NCBI GenBank assembly: GCA_012103035.1
Contig: JAAVLL010000004.1
Coordinates: 62,001 to 126,000, forward strand
Direction: 5' to 3'
Length of the DNA: 64,000 bases
DNA from: Brucella oryzae
GTDB taxonomy: Bacteria > Pseudomonadota > Alphaproteobacteria > Rhizobiales > Rhizobiaceae
This document shows positions 42,815 to 51,596 of the stretch, piece after piece; position 1 is the stretch's first letter; every line of letters begins with the position of its first letter. The notes under the pieces were generated by a model. It had not been told where the DNA came from. It was given only the letters and a program-made list of their open reading frames with translations, and did not search any database. The translations under genes were made by a program, and so were the position numbers.

Positions 42815-42833
42815 GGGCGGCACGAGGCCGCCC
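42815..42833. terminator. GC-rich hairpin between sigma factor and small stress gene
   Basis: GGGCGGC and GCCGCCC arms around a 5-base loop, with TTT on the plus-strand side. A plausible weak terminator or processing site. Confidence 0.45.
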
Positions 42834-42866
42834 TTTGACAATTCTTATGGCTCTGTTGACCTGCCT

Positions 42867-43019
42867 TTACATGCTGCTCATGGGTTCCCCACGGGAAGAC
42901 GTCTGCTGTTGCTTGTCGCCGCCTCCGCTGCTCGCATGTTTGCCATCGTTTTTGTGGCTCTGCTGGCCGGCTTTCACGTGTTGTTCGTGTGTGCCACCTT
43001 GCGTGTGGTTCTGTGCCAT
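42867..43019 (-). CDS. Small hydrophilic stress protein with internal repeat
   Basis: Fifty residues rich in Gln, His, Gly and Ser. The element THEQHVKAGQQSHKN occurs near the N-terminus and, one frame away, is repeated about 40 codons later. The native protein is probably a tandem-repeat peptide whose second unit is cut off here by a frameshift near 42905. Resembles KGG/ConE-type stress-induced repeat proteins in composition. Stress promoter upstream. Confidence 0.6.
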   Translation of the reverse strand: MAQNHTQGGTHEQHVKAGQQSHKNDGKHASSGGGDKQQQTSSRGEPMSSM

Positions 43020-43089
43020 TCTCTTTCCTTTCAGTGGTTTTAGACCATTGATTGTTGGGAGTGGAATTTGTCGCGCGTGACATAAGCCT

Positions 43090-43114
43090 AACCAGAGATA
43101 GCAAATGATGTTCC
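43090..43114 (-). promoter_or_regulatory. EcfG-type stress promoter of the small repeat protein
   Basis: GGAAC at 43114-43110, 17-base spacer, GTT at 43092-43090, 71 bases before the ATG. Confidence 0.68.
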
Positions 43115-43136
43115 GGGAAAACGACTGTAATAAACT

Positions 43137-43760
43137 TCACGTTTCGGCGGCGCGCTCGAACTCCGCGACTTTGGCCAGTTCTTTGAGAAACATCGCCCGT
43201 TCGCGATCAAAGCCGGTCTGGGCACGTAAACGTAGCAGGTAGGATGGGTGGATCGTCACAAGGATAAGGTGGTTCCCGAACTCGAGAGGGATGCCGCGCG
43301 CTGCCGCGATTTTAACCGGCTTGCCGAGAAGGGAGCGGGCGGCAACTGCGCCCAGCGCAACGATGATCCGGGGTTCGACCAGTTCAATTTCACACTGAAG
43401 CCACCAGCGACAGGCCTCGATATGGCTGGTCGACGGGCGCTGGTGAAGACGTCTCTTACCGCGCTGGGTGTGTCGAAAATGTTTAACCGCATTGGTGATG
43501 TAGCATCGCTCTCGTTTGATCCCGACTTCACTGAGGCACCTATCGAAGAGTTGGCCAGCCGGGCCGATCAAGGGGCGGCCTCCGATATCTTCCTTGTCGC
43601 CGGGTTGTTCGGCAACGAAGAAAATTCGGGCATCAATGGGCCCTTTGCCGAAAACGGTTTGTGTTGCATTTCGATAAAACTCGCAACGCTGACAAGTCTG
43701 CGCTTCTGTGCAGACTTGTTGAAGGATGTGCTGGCGACGCGTGATTGCTGAAGATGTCAT
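43137..43760 (-). CDS. udgX: UdgX-type uracil-DNA glycosylase
   Basis: Intact, 207 residues. Family-4-like Cys residues in CQRCEFYRNA, motif A EQPGDKEDIGGRPLIGPAG (near 43630), and the UdgX-specific loop KRRLHQRPSTSHIEACR (near 43455) containing the His that bonds covalently to the abasic site in characterised UdgX. C-terminal HPSYLLRLR. UdgX excises uracil and remains cross-linked to DNA. Last gene of a probable stress operon (44940 to 43137); its ATG overlaps the stop of the small membrane gene. Confidence 0.92.
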   Translation of the reverse strand: MTSSAITRRQHILQQVCTEAQTCQRCEFYRNATQTVFGKGPIDARIFFVAEQPGDKEDIGGRPLIGPAGQLFDRCLSEVGIKRERCYITNAVKHFRHTQRGKRRLHQRPSTSHIEACRWWLQCEIELVEPRIIVALGAVAARSLLGKPVKIAAARGIPLEFGNHLILVTIHPSYLLRLRAQTGFDRERAMFLKELAKVAEFERAAET

Positions 43761-43978
43761 TGCCGACCTGTGGCCGAAGGTGGCGGCTGCGATTCCGTGG
43801 ATGCAGGTGGTTTGCTGTTGTCATCCATGAAACCGCGCCCGGGGCGCATTTTTCCGTAGAATTCAACGGCGCCCCAGACAATCATTGCCAGTGTAAGACT
43901 GGAAATGAGTATTGTGAAATACGTCGTCCATTCAGACCTTGTCTGGCCTTGCGTGGATCTACCTCTTTCATAGAACAA
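43757..43978 (-). CDS. Small single-pass membrane protein
   Basis: Intact, 73 residues with one helix (TYFTILISSLTLAMIVWGAVEFY) and a Pro/Ser-rich tail. Five bases after the glycine-zipper gene, and its stop overlaps the udgX start (ATGA). Confidence 0.7.
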   Translation of the reverse strand: MFYERGRSTQGQTRSEWTTYFTILISSLTLAMIVWGAVEFYGKMRPGRGFMDDNSKPPASTESQPPPSATGRQ

Positions 43979-43983
43979 TCCAC

Positions 43984-44587
43984 CTAGCCCCAGCGCTGGC
44001 GTTCGCGTTCAATTTCGTCTGCGGTGTAAGGTGCGCCCGACGCATTGAAACTTTCCCATCCTTCTTCAAGATAAGCGTCACGTCTCTGACCGATATTGAC
44101 GCGTCCCCAATCTTCCAGAATAGCTTCGACTTTCCTTCGCTCGGCTTCATCGCAACGAACTGCAACCAGCGTGCTACCACGGCGAATGGCTTCGCTATAG
44201 GCCTGCGCCTCTTCTTCCGGCACGCCGGTTTCGATAAGCGCACCCACAATACCGCCGGCGACACCGCCAGCCGTGGCGCCGCCGACCAGCCCGACCAGCG
44301 TGGCTGTCAGCCAGCCACCGGCCACGACCGGACCGACCCCGGGATGGAAAGCAGGCCCAGCCCGGTCAACAATCCTGCACCCCCACCTGCGACGGCGCCG
44401 AGCCCGGCACCAGCTTCTACGCCTGTGACGGCACTCTGTTCGTCCTTGAGAGCTTCGCCTGCATATCGGCCGTCGGTGTTATTCGAGATCAGGCTGATAT
44501 TTTCAGCCGGATCCCTGCTTCTTCGAGAGCACGAACGGCATCGGCCGCTTCGTCGTGGTTGTCGAATAGACCCGTGATATATGCCAT
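43984..44587 (-). CDS. General stress protein 17M-like, glycine-zipper protein (frameshifted)
   Basis: About 200 residues. N-terminal MAYITGLFDNHDEAADAVRALEEAGIP (YflT/GSP17M fold), NISLISNN, then a Gly-rich hydrophobic core (GWLTATLVGLVGGATAGGVAGGIVG) that could pair in the membrane, and an acidic C-terminus. Frame breaks near 44520 and 44345. AGGAG lies eight bases before ATG 44587. Confidence 0.8.
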
Positions 44588-44622
44588 TTTAATCTCCTGT
44601 TTGGTTTTCCGATCTCAACCCG

Positions 44623-44940
44623 TCATTGCGTGGTGATATTTCCTTGAAAATCGAGAAGGACCTTCACGGGCTGACCGTCGCGCGCAGCATCGGCGCGCCA
44701 AACGCCATCTTCACCGAGTTGAAGATTCATGACGTTGGTGAAACCCTCTTCGGTCAGGCGTTCCTTTGCCTGATCCTCGGTAAAACTGTTCTGCCCAGGC
44801 ACCGGTGCCTTCGGATTTTTCTCTCCGGGCGTGGTGATTGCGGGAGTCTGAGGTTCTTCAGTAGGTGTGGTTTGGGCATACGCCGCTGGCGCGAGCAGCA
44901 AGAAGGTTGCCTCTGCGAGATATCGAATAGACCGTTTCAT
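44623..44940 (-). CDS. Small periplasmic PepSY-like protein
   Basis: Intact, about 105 residues. Signal peptide MKRSIRYLAEATFLLLAPAAYAQ, a Thr/Pro-rich linker, then a single PepSY-like unit (SFTEDQAKERLTEEGFTNVMNLQLGEDGVWRADA...GQPVKVLLDFQGNI). First gene of the probable operon ending in udgX. Confidence 0.75.
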   Translation of the reverse strand: MKRSIRYLAEATFLLLAPAAYAQTTPTEEPQTPAITTPGEKNPKAPVPGQNSFTEDQAKERLTEEGFTNVMNLQLGEDGVWRADAARDGQPVKVLLDFQGNITTQ

Positions 44941-44972
44941 CGTTGGCTCCCTTGTTTCTGAGGGACTGCCCC

Positions 44973-44997
44973 AACTAATGAACCCGTACATTGTTCC
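44973..44997 (-). promoter_or_regulatory. EcfG-type stress promoter of the PepSY-GSP-udgX operon
   Basis: GGAAC at 44997-44993, 17-base spacer, GTT at 44975-44973, 33 bases before ATG 44940. Confidence 0.72.
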
Positions 44998-44998
44998 G

Positions 44999-45722
44999 TT
45001 AGCGTGCGCCGAGAACCATTTCTCTGATCCAGCGGGTCAAAAGCTGATTGTAAATCTTTTGATGATGGTCTTCGGTTAGTGCGTGATCCGCGCCACCCAA
45101 CATCGAACGGTCAACGAACGGGAATTGATGAAAGCAGTTTGATAACTTGCGACCGTCGGATGGGGAACGATGGTATCATGCTCGGACTCGACCAGCAGCA
45201 CGTCGCCTCGAAATTCCCGTGCCTGTCGAAGCGCACGATTGTCATCAAAGCTTATGAGCGCGGAACGATAGGATTGCAGATCGTTGCGATCAAGCCTTGC
45301 TTTAGGGACTTGCCAAAGCTGGTCGCGATAAAGTGCGGGGGCTCTTAATGCTAGCCAACGGACGGGCCGAAACTCGGTCAGCAAAGTGGCGAGATAACCG
45401 CCATAACTGCTGCCTATGACGACAATCGAACCGTCTTCGACCATCTTGAGACTGGCCAACCGGTCATAGGCGGCAATGGCATCGTCAAGGTTTTCACCGC
45501 GCGTTACGGTTTTGTTGCTGGACAGTAATTCCCGTGGCCGCGCATGTCGAAGGTAAGACAAACGCAGCCGAGAGGGATATCGCATTTGCTCTTTCGATAT
45601 CGCGCTCCTGGCTGCCAGCCCAACCGTGCAGAAACAGAACGCCTGGAATGGTGGTATCCGGAGATGACAGTCGCGGCCAGTTCGTACTGGTCCACGCTGA
45701 CGGCGGTGACGTTACGGATCAT
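44999..45722 (-). CDS. Alpha/beta-hydrolase (frameshifted)
   Basis: About 240 residues: MIRNVTAVSVDQYELAATV, oxyanion strand FLHGWAGS (repaired), nucleophile elbow VVIGSSYGGYLA (near 45420), acid region DVLLVESEHDTIVPH, and the catalytic His in GGADHAL (near 45075). Frame breaks near 45665, 45590 and 45095. Last gene of the minus-strand run starting at 48118. Confidence 0.78.
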
Positions 45723-46812
45723 GATAGATTTTCTCAATTCGCGCATATTTGTGGAGGGTCGCCCGAAATCGTCATCACCGACATAGACGATGAAATCGTC
45801 CTCTCTGAATGTAGGCGGCGGATCGTAGCTCTCGCGCACCACGGCGGACGGCGGTAACGGTTTCGTCCTGCGCTAGTTTTTCCAGTGCCAGGACTTCAGC
45901 GGGGATGCACCGCCAACACGCCATGACTGTTCCAACACGCCGCAGCGGACGCCATTTTCCGTGATCGGTCCGACAAGAACGTCGTAATTTCTGCGCGACG
46001 CAACCAGCCCAAGGTGTTGCCGGGCAGCTTCATCGTAGCGTCTGGCATTCTCAACGATCCTGTGCGCAACGGGCGATTGGAGTTGATTAAGCAGAGCGTC
46101 CCAGCTGCCGCGCACCATACGTAAACGGGTGCCCGCATAAACCGCGTTCCCGTCATTGTCCTGAGAAGTATATTGACGGCCGAGATAGCTTCCGATGTGG
46201 TTTTCAATCTGGACCTGTCCGACGGAATAGGTGGTGGAGTTTTCAACGTCCTCTTCGACGACGAGCCCGTTTGCAATGTCGCCGTCTGAAACGGTTTCCA
46301 AAATCCATCGAGGGAACGAACGGTTTCGATGACGGTCTGGTCTTTGCCGCCGGATGCATAGGGTTTTGAACCAGATCTTGTGCTTCTTCAGCAGAGCACT
46401 TGCGGCATCAATGCGTGGCGGCGTGAAAAGACCGAAAAGCCCGACAGAACACAATTCTCTAAACAGGCTGCGAAGTTCCCCGCCCAACCTTCCGGCAAAT
46501 TATCGTCGTCGTGCCAGTGCGGATGGGTAACGAGTTTTGTCGTCATAAAGCTGTGGTGGACAATGCCGCCGTAGAAGCTCTCAATGTGCATTTCGGGATG
46601 CCCGTTCTGCCGAACCAGAGCAAAAGTCGGGACGAAAAAGTTCCGTCGCTCTCGTCAAAGCTTTGCAGAGTAGGCAATAACTGCCTGCCGGTGAGCGAAG
46701 ACAGGCGGGTAGCCAACGCTTCCACGCTGGCTACGCCATGGGGACTGTCGGAAGATCGGCAGACGACGCGTATTTTACGCATGGGATCATCCCGGAACTG
46801 GGCAGTTTCCAT
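45719..46812 (-). CDS. DUF3182 family protein, ATP-grasp-like (frameshifted)
   Basis: About 363 residues. HIESFYGGIVHHSFMTTKLVTHP and LPEGWAGNFAA, then an ATP-grasp-like patch (repaired PYASGGKDQTVIE, near 46340), GLVVEEDVENSTTYSVGQVQI, and the family's C-terminal DDFIVYVGDDDFG. DUF3182 proteins are uncharacterised. Frame breaks near 46635, 46440, 46350 and 45860. METAQF at 46812 or MRKIRVV at 46782. Confidence 0.68.
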
Positions 46813-46848
46813 GTCATCACCTTGCTGCCAGTCTTGAAAACACTGCGA

Positions 46849-47351
46849 TCAGGCGGCTTCCGCGCGGAGATTGGCGGAGGATTCGGCGAGTTTCGTGAGA
46901 TCCTTATCGGTCTGGCCTTCCTCCTGTAGGGTCTGGTCGAGAAGTTTCGCTACATCCTTGTGGCCCAGGGTTTCGGCCCAACGTTTCAATGTGCCGTAAC
47001 GCGTGATTTCGTAATGTTCGACCGCCTGGGCTGCGGATATCAAACCGGCATCGAGAGCAGGGCTATTCGAAAATTCCTCAATGATTTCCTCCCCTTCAGC
47101 GATGATGCCTTCAATGGCATCGCAGGTTTTGCCCTGCGCGCGCTTGCCGAGAATCTCAAAGCATTGTTGCAGACGTTCCACATGCCCTTCGGTCTGCTCC
47201 GGTGCTTTTCAAACGCATTCTTGAGCTTTTCGTCAGTGGCTGCGCGGGACATTTTAGGGAGGGTTTTCAAAATCTTGCGCTCCGCATAATAAATGTCCTT
47301 GAGCGTGTCGTAGAAAAGGTCGTCGAGATTGCGTTGCTTGGTGCTGGCCAT
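46849..47351 (-). CDS. YciF/DUF892 ferritin-like stress protein (one frameshift)
   Basis: About 167 residues: MASTKQRNLDDLFYDTLKDIYYAERKILKTLPKM with the first Glu-x2-Tyr region, then CDAIEGIIAEGEEIIEEF and AVEHYEITRYGTLKRWAETLG, which provide di-iron ligands in this ferritin-like fold. One frame break near 47205. Confidence 0.88.
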
Positions 47352-47479
47352 TTCTGGCTCCTCCTTATGGTTATGAACTGTCCTCGTCGTGCGGTTGAAA
47401 ATCACGACGACGGCGCCTAACCCGCCAGCAACAAATTTGTTTCGCACCCTTGGAAAAATTCCGATGAGCAGTTGGTCGG

Positions 47480-47620
47480 TCAGGGCTGTGTCGGGGAACT
47501 GGACGGTTGGGTGGGACTTTCTGGAGAGACATCGCCCTTGTCCGATGTGATGAACAGGGTTCCCAGCCCGAACAATGCGGCGGCGAACATGATGACGGCG
47601 AGCCACTTCAGGATAATCAT
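47480..47620 (-). CDS. Small membrane protein
   Basis: Intact, 46 residues: one helix (LAVIMFAAALFGLGTLFI) and a Pro/Ser-rich tail. Sits between the DUF3008 and YciF genes. Confidence 0.55.
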   Translation of the reverse strand: MIILKWLAVIMFAAALFGLGTLFITSDKGDVSPESPTQPSSSPTQP

Positions 47621-47641
47621 CGTTATTTCCTGTTCGTTTTG

Positions 47642-47829
47642 TCAGGACTTCGATTTATGCTCCGGCTTCCCCTTCCGTTTGGTAGAGGCCATTTGCTCAA
47701 GCTCTTTCTCGCTCATGGATTTGGCCATCTCCTTGGATGCTCCACGGAGTTCGCTTTTCGATTTGTCTCCACGTTTCGCAGCCAGCGCCGCGCCGGCAGC
47801 CTGTTGCTGTGCTTTGGATTTTGCAGGCA
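47642..47829 (-). CDS. DUF3008 family small basic protein
   Basis: Intact, 61 residues: MPAKSKAQQQAAGAALAAKRGD, then LRGASKEMAKSMSEKELEQMASTKRKGKPEH. Matches DUF3008 end to end. A small, stress-associated protein of unknown function. Confidence 0.88.
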
Positions 47830-47879
47830 TCTTCATCTCCCGTTGTATCTCGATCGGTCCTGGTAATGGATTTCGTGTC

Positions 47880-48118
47880 TCATTTTCCGCGAACCGGGTT
47901 GACAAGATCATGTGGGCGCTCGCCATTGGAGCGTTCAAAGTCGAAGTTCTTTTGCAGGTTGTTCGGTTGGAGCTGACGCGGATTGCCAGGCGCGTTGGAT
48001 TGCTCGTGCGTCGGACGTGCCTGATGGTCCCGTGTTTCCTGCTGGGATGGTTCGCCCGCTCCGACGCGATCCTTGTTAAAAAGAGCAATCTGATGTTTGA
48101 AGGACCGCTGCAGAACAT
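47880..48118 (-). CDS. Small hydrophilic protein of unkn own function (frameshifted)
   Basis: About 80 polar residues (FKHQIALFNKDRVGAGEPSQ through NFDFERSNGERPHDLVNP). ATG 48118 follows a strong GGAGGAAG site, but an indel within the first ten codons puts the body in another frame. First gene of the run 48118-44999, placed correctly behind the stress promoter at 48163-48186. Confidence 0.55.
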
Positions 48119-48162
48119 AATACTTCCTCCGTTCGGAATACCGATGGTTAAACGAGCTTCCG

Positions 48163-48186
48163 AACCGGCTTGCGACACTTTGTTCC
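48163..48186 (-). promoter_or_regulatory. EcfG-type stress promoter of the DUF3008-YciF-DUF3182-hydrolase run
   Basis: GGAAC at 48186-48182, 16-base spacer, GTT at 48165-48163, 44 bases before ATG 48118. Confidence 0.65.
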
Positions 48187-48237
48187 ATCAATAGACGCGA
48201 AACTTTGCGATCTAGCCACTGTGACGGACAAGTGAAA

Positions 48238-48262
48238 GGAACATGCCCAGCTCTCGGCGGTT
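48238..48262 (+). promoter_or_regulatory. EcfG-type stress promoter of the DUF3175 gene
   Basis: GGAAC at 48238-48242, 17-base spacer, GTT at 48260-48262, 29 bases before the ATG at 48292. Divergent from the previous promoter. Confidence 0.7.
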
Positions 48263-48291
48263 ATTGAAACTCGTAATAGAGGAGTTTTGAT

Positions 48292-48578
48292 ATGGTCCAG
48301 GCAAAGAAATGGTCAGCCGAAGTGACCGAACATAGCGACGCGCTAGATCTCGAGCCGCATGTATTCGAGCAGGACGATCCGAAGAAAATCGCAGCTTCTC
48401 TGAAACGCTCGGCTGACAAGAGCCACAAGCGCAAGGCGGAGCCGTTTCGCTCGGCCATGTCCATGCTGACCTTCTATATCAACCAGCTGGCAAGAATTTG
48501 CCGGAAAAGCGCAAACAAGTGTTGGAAACCGCCAAAGAAGAATTGCGCAAGGCTTACGGCAAACCAGATCAGGCTTAA
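48292..48578 (+). CDS. DUF3175 family protein (one frameshift)
   Basis: About 96 residues: KKWSAEVTEHSDALDLEPHVFEQDDPKKIAASLKRSADKSHKRKAEPFRSAMSMLTFYIN is the DUF3175 signature. Restoring a base near 48495 gives a Lys-rich helical end and a stop at 48578. GAGG lies nine bases before the ATG. Confidence 0.85.
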
Positions 48579-48603
48579 CCTGCTTTGGACAAGGGAGAGA
48601 CCA

Positions 48604-48867
48604 ATGAAAATCTATATCGCTGAATGGTGGACAATCGCTCTATCTGCGGGTTCCGCGACAGCGTCCGACCCGCCGGAAATTCCCGAAAATGAACCTGAAG
48701 GCATTCCGGTCGAGCCGCCGGAGACCATTCCGCAACCAGATAAGGGGCCATTCAGCCCCGACGAACGAACAGATACCGCCCCTTCCGATACCAGAACATC
48801 CATCACCCGGGCCGGTCAATCCGGGCCAGCCGACAATGCTTTGCGCGCCACCCTCCTGTTATTCTGA
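48604..48867 (+). CDS. Small Pro/Glu-rich protein
   Basis: About 87 residues with a hydrophobic start and a long Pro/Glu-rich tail (PPEIPENEPEGIPVEPPETIP). Directly follows DUF3175 with a GGGAGAG ribosome site. The last 20 codons overlap the convergent flavodoxin gene and may be out of frame. Unknown function. Confidence 0.45.
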   Translation: MKIYIAEWWTIALSAGSATASDPPEIPENEPEGIPVEPPETIPQPDKGPFSPDERTDTAPSDTRTSITRAGQSGPADNALRATLLLF

Positions 48868-49489
48868 ACCGGGATAAGGAGCGGCCTTCAACAATCGTGC
48901 CAGATGTACGCAATTGGCAGCCAGTATTTTGGTGGCGGAAACGACTGTTTCGGGTACTTCTTCCAGATCGACGAAATTGGTTGATTGCATCGCCTCGCCC
49001 ACCCAATAGGTTACGCCGTTGGCAGGCAGGGTGAAGCCCACATCGTTCAACGCCTGATAGAGCTGGGATGACACGAAATGCGCGCCGTCCTCGTTGCCGA
49101 CCACGGCCGCGACGGCCACACGCCCGTAAGACGGCATTCGGTTGGCATCATCGGTCTCTGAAAGAAATGCATCCATACGTTCCAGCACGCGCTTGCAGAG
49201 GCGATGGTTGTCCGAGCCAGATCGGCGTGCCGAAAATAAGAATATCCGCATCTAGGATTTTGGTTCTGAGTGCCGGCCACTCGTCGTCTTCGCTTTCGTG
49301 CGATGTGACACCGGGTTCGATGTTGAATTCACTCAGCCGCACATGCTCCGTTTGCACGCCATAAGGAACAAGATGCGTATCGAGATAATGTAGCATCCTG
49401 TCAGTCGAGGATGGATTCTGGTCGGCACTTCGTTTCAAGGTGGCATTGAGCGCGATAGCTTTGAGCGGAGGAAGGGGAGACACAGTCAT
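48859..49489 (-). CDS. Flavodoxin-like NAD(P)H-dependent FMN reductase (one frameshift)
   Basis: About 208 residues: phosphate-loop region IALNATLKR, flavin strand ILDADILIFGTPIWLGQPS and AVAAVVGNEDGAHFVSSQLYQALNDVGF. One frame break near 49205. The ATG overlaps the stop of the small gene upstream. Confidence 0.8.
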
Positions 49490-49697
49490 TGTCCACCTCC
49501 CTTTCTCCTAGTGTGCTTGGGTTCACTTAACGCATCAGCAACGTTCTTGCGGTCTGGGTCGGCAAGACTGTGCCCGGCGGCATCGCGTTTCTTTGCGGGA
49601 TCGTCGTCAGCGGGTTCGTAACTACGAGGCCGGTTTTCCGGCGGCCTTCCCATTTCGGCTTCTGATCGGTGGTGCCGGCTTTCGGATCGTGTTTCAT
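49486..49697 (-). CDS. Small hydrophilic protein (frameshifted)
   Basis: About 70 residues, very polar: MKHDPKAGTTDQKPKWEG, then RSYEPADDDPAKKRDAAGHS and SEPKHTRRKGGG. One frame break near 49625. Coupled to the flavodoxin gene by an ATGA overlap. Unknown. Confidence 0.55.
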
Positions 49698-49818
49698 GGA
49701 AACCTCCGTTTATTGAGACCGCGGCCCAACCTTTCAAACCTCGGATTGTTTCATTGAATGAAAAGGAGCACCGAATGATGGAGCGGGAAATGGCAAGGTT
49801 GAAGCAATGAAATTCTGC

Positions 49819-49843
49819 GGAACAATTGGTTTTCCTCATGGTT
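49819..49843 (+). promoter_or_regulatory. EcfG-type stress promoter of the small-protein operon
   Basis: GGAAC at 49819-49823, 17-base spacer, GTT at 49841-49843, 17 bases before ATG 49861. Confidence 0.68.
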
Positions 49844-49860
49844 TGGACCGGGAGGCCTAC

Positions 49861-50231
49861 GATGATGAAAACAGTTCCACCGGATAAAAGCTCTGGCGCT
49901 CGAGCAAGAGGGCAATCAACGGGGTGAAACCGGCGACAAGGTTCCCGGCTTTGATCCTGCGGCAGCACCAATGGAAACAGATGCAGAGGCTGGCGGTAGC
50001 TCTCAACCGGCTGGGGATCACGGGACACGGCCGTTAACGGCTCCGGTAAAACCCGATGACAGCAGCGCTTCCAGTCATGCGTCCGGCCTGCGCGCATGGG
50101 CATCGAAAGAGAATGCGCGATCCGCAAGAAAAACTACGCAGATGCGTGAAGGTCCAGCCTACATGGTTTGGTGGTTCATCATTGCCGTGGTTGTCATCGG
50201 ATATTTTGTAGTCTCATGGATGTGGCCATGA
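49861..50231 (+). CDS. Tail-anchored small membrane protein (one frameshift)
   Basis: About 123 residues: a polar, Ser/Pro-rich body and a C-terminal helix (MVWWFIIAVVVIGYFVVSWMWP). One frame break near 49920. The stop overlaps the next start (ATGA). Unknown function. Confidence 0.6.
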
Positions 50232-50513
50232 ACAAGCGATCAGAACATGAACGAGGGAGGGACGTAAGGCTTCGCCGCGAGCGCTCGGATATTTTCCGCG
50301 CTTCGCATTAGTCATAGTGGCAGTTCTGCTCCTTCTCCTTCTCGGGTGGAGCCTGACCGGTGGCGGCTCGGTGTCGCAAAAGAAAGGCATCCAGACACCT
50401 TCTCCCATAGGCTCCGCCGACCAGCCGAAGACCAAGCCGCCGGTAAAAATGACCGACCACAAACCGGCACGGGCGGCGACCAGCCGGTGCAGCCGCCCGC
50501 TCACCAGAAATGA
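50228..50513 (+). CDS. Small membrane protein (frameshifted)
   Basis: About 95 residues: basic N-terminus, one helix (FALVIVAVLLLLLLGWSL) and a Pro/Lys-rich tail. Frame breaks near 50255 and 50470. Confidence 0.5.
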
Positions 50514-50522
50514 GGATCAATC

Positions 50523-50687
50523 ATGAACGAGAAATCAACCACCCCACTGACGGATGATGAAGACATCAAGTTCCTGGCCGAGAACTCGGATATTTCTCCG
50601 CTGCAGGCCCGCCAGTTGATCGAACGTTTTGGAAGAGATCGACAAAAATTGCTTGAAGAAGCAAAGAAATTTAAAGCGGAAGGGTAG
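50523..50687 (+). CDS. Small helical protein of unknown function
   Basis: Intact, 54 residues: LTDDEDIKFLAENSDISPLQARQLIERFGRDRQKLLEEAKKF. UBA/DUF3606-like in appearance, not firmly assignable. Same transcript as its neighbours. Confidence 0.6.
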   Translation: MNEKSTTPLTDDEDIKFLAENSDISPLQARQLIERFGRDRQKLLEEAKKFKAEG

Positions 50688-50691
50688 AACC

Positions 50692-50946
50692 ATGGCGCAG
50701 ATCACACGTGACCACGATGAGATCCGCCAGTGGGCTGAAGACCGAAACGGGCGGCCCGCAATGGTGGAAACCGGTAGTGAAGGCGGTATATTGCGTATCG
50801 ATTTCGCAGAAAAAGACCAGAATCTGGAGGAAATCAATTGGGATGATTTCTTCGCCATCTTTGACGATAGAAAGCTGGCTTTTCTCTACGAAGAAACGGA
50901 GGATAGCCGCTCTAACAAGCTTATAGATGCTGAGCAGAATTCCTGA
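50692..50946 (+). CDS. Conserved hypothetical protein of rhizobia
   Basis: Intact, 84 residues: ITRDHDEIRQWAEDRNGRPAMV, GGILRIDF, EINWDDFFAIFDDRKLAFLYEE. A small acidic family common in Hyphomicrobiales and often misnamed a glucan-branching enzyme. Five bases after the previous gene; last of this operon. Confidence 0.7.
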   Translation: MAQITRDHDEIRQWAEDRNGRPAMVETGSEGGILRIDFAEKDQNLEEINWDDFFAIFDDRKLAFLYEETEDSRSNKLIDAEQNS

Positions 50947-50983
50947 TTGCGACTAACCCGCAAACCCTAGTTCGGCTGGGAAT

Positions 50984-51271
50984 TCAGGAAGGGGCCTTCG
51001 AACCGGGCAGAACGTTCACATTCGCTGCGACAGGCGTATCAGGGTGACGCTCCATATATCTCTTGTGAGCAAGTCGCGACGCCAGTTCCGCGATGTAGGT
51101 CAAATCCCTCAGCCCGTTCTGGTAAAGCATAATGATTGCAGACGAAAGGTCACTCGCAGTATATTCCCTGTCGCTTTCTTCAAGAATGATCGCGGCGTTG
51201 GAAAAGCAGCTGCGCATGAAGTTCACTTCTTCTGGCTTATAAATGCGGCTCGCTTCGTTGAAGAGTGGCAT
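50984..51271 (-). CDS. Small conserved protein, MPLFNEASRIY family, copy 2
   Basis: Intact, 95 residues. Paralogue of 38234-38482 (MPLFNEASRIYKPEEVNFMRSCFSNAAIILEESDREY) with a longer tail. GGAGAAGGAG lies upstream, and a 12-base element shared with copy 1 is at 51293-51304. Function unknown. Confidence 0.75.
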   Translation of the reverse strand: MPLFNEASRIYKPEEVNFMRSCFSNAAIILEESDREYTASDLSSAIIMLYQNGLRDLTYIAELASRLAHKRYMERHPDTPVAANVNVLPGSKAPS

Positions 51272-51356
51272 CTCCTTCTCCTTTCGGAAGCATCAACGAT
51301 ACGCTTCCTGACTGTTTAAGATAGCCCCATTTGATCACTTCGTGTTTCGAGCGTGC

Positions 51357-51563
51357 CTAGGGATCAAGGCAAGCGTCCGCTGCCGTCTTCGGGGTGGCGT
51401 TCGAGATTCTGTCGGTTGAGACAGTCGAGAACCCGCTTGCCTCGTCTTCATTCAATGCGATCTGTAGCTTGCCTTCGAAAGTGATCGGATTGCCCTTAAA
51501 GGCGTCGATCACCGACCAGGTCCCATCCCCATCTTTCTGAAGTTTGTATCCGTTCTCTACCAT
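51357..51563 (-). CDS. Small protein of unknown function
   Basis: Intact, 68 residues: MVENGYKLQKDGDGTWSVIDAFKGNPITFEGKLQIALNEDEA, a small beta-rich protein; no family recognised. AGGAGA lies before ATG 51563. Confidence 0.6.
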   Translation of the reverse strand: MVENGYKLQKDGDGTWSVIDAFKGNPITFEGKLQIALNEDEASGFSTVSTDRISNATPKTAADACLDP

Positions 51564-51596
51564 GGTCTTCTCCTGTTCTTCGCGGCCTAAATCATG

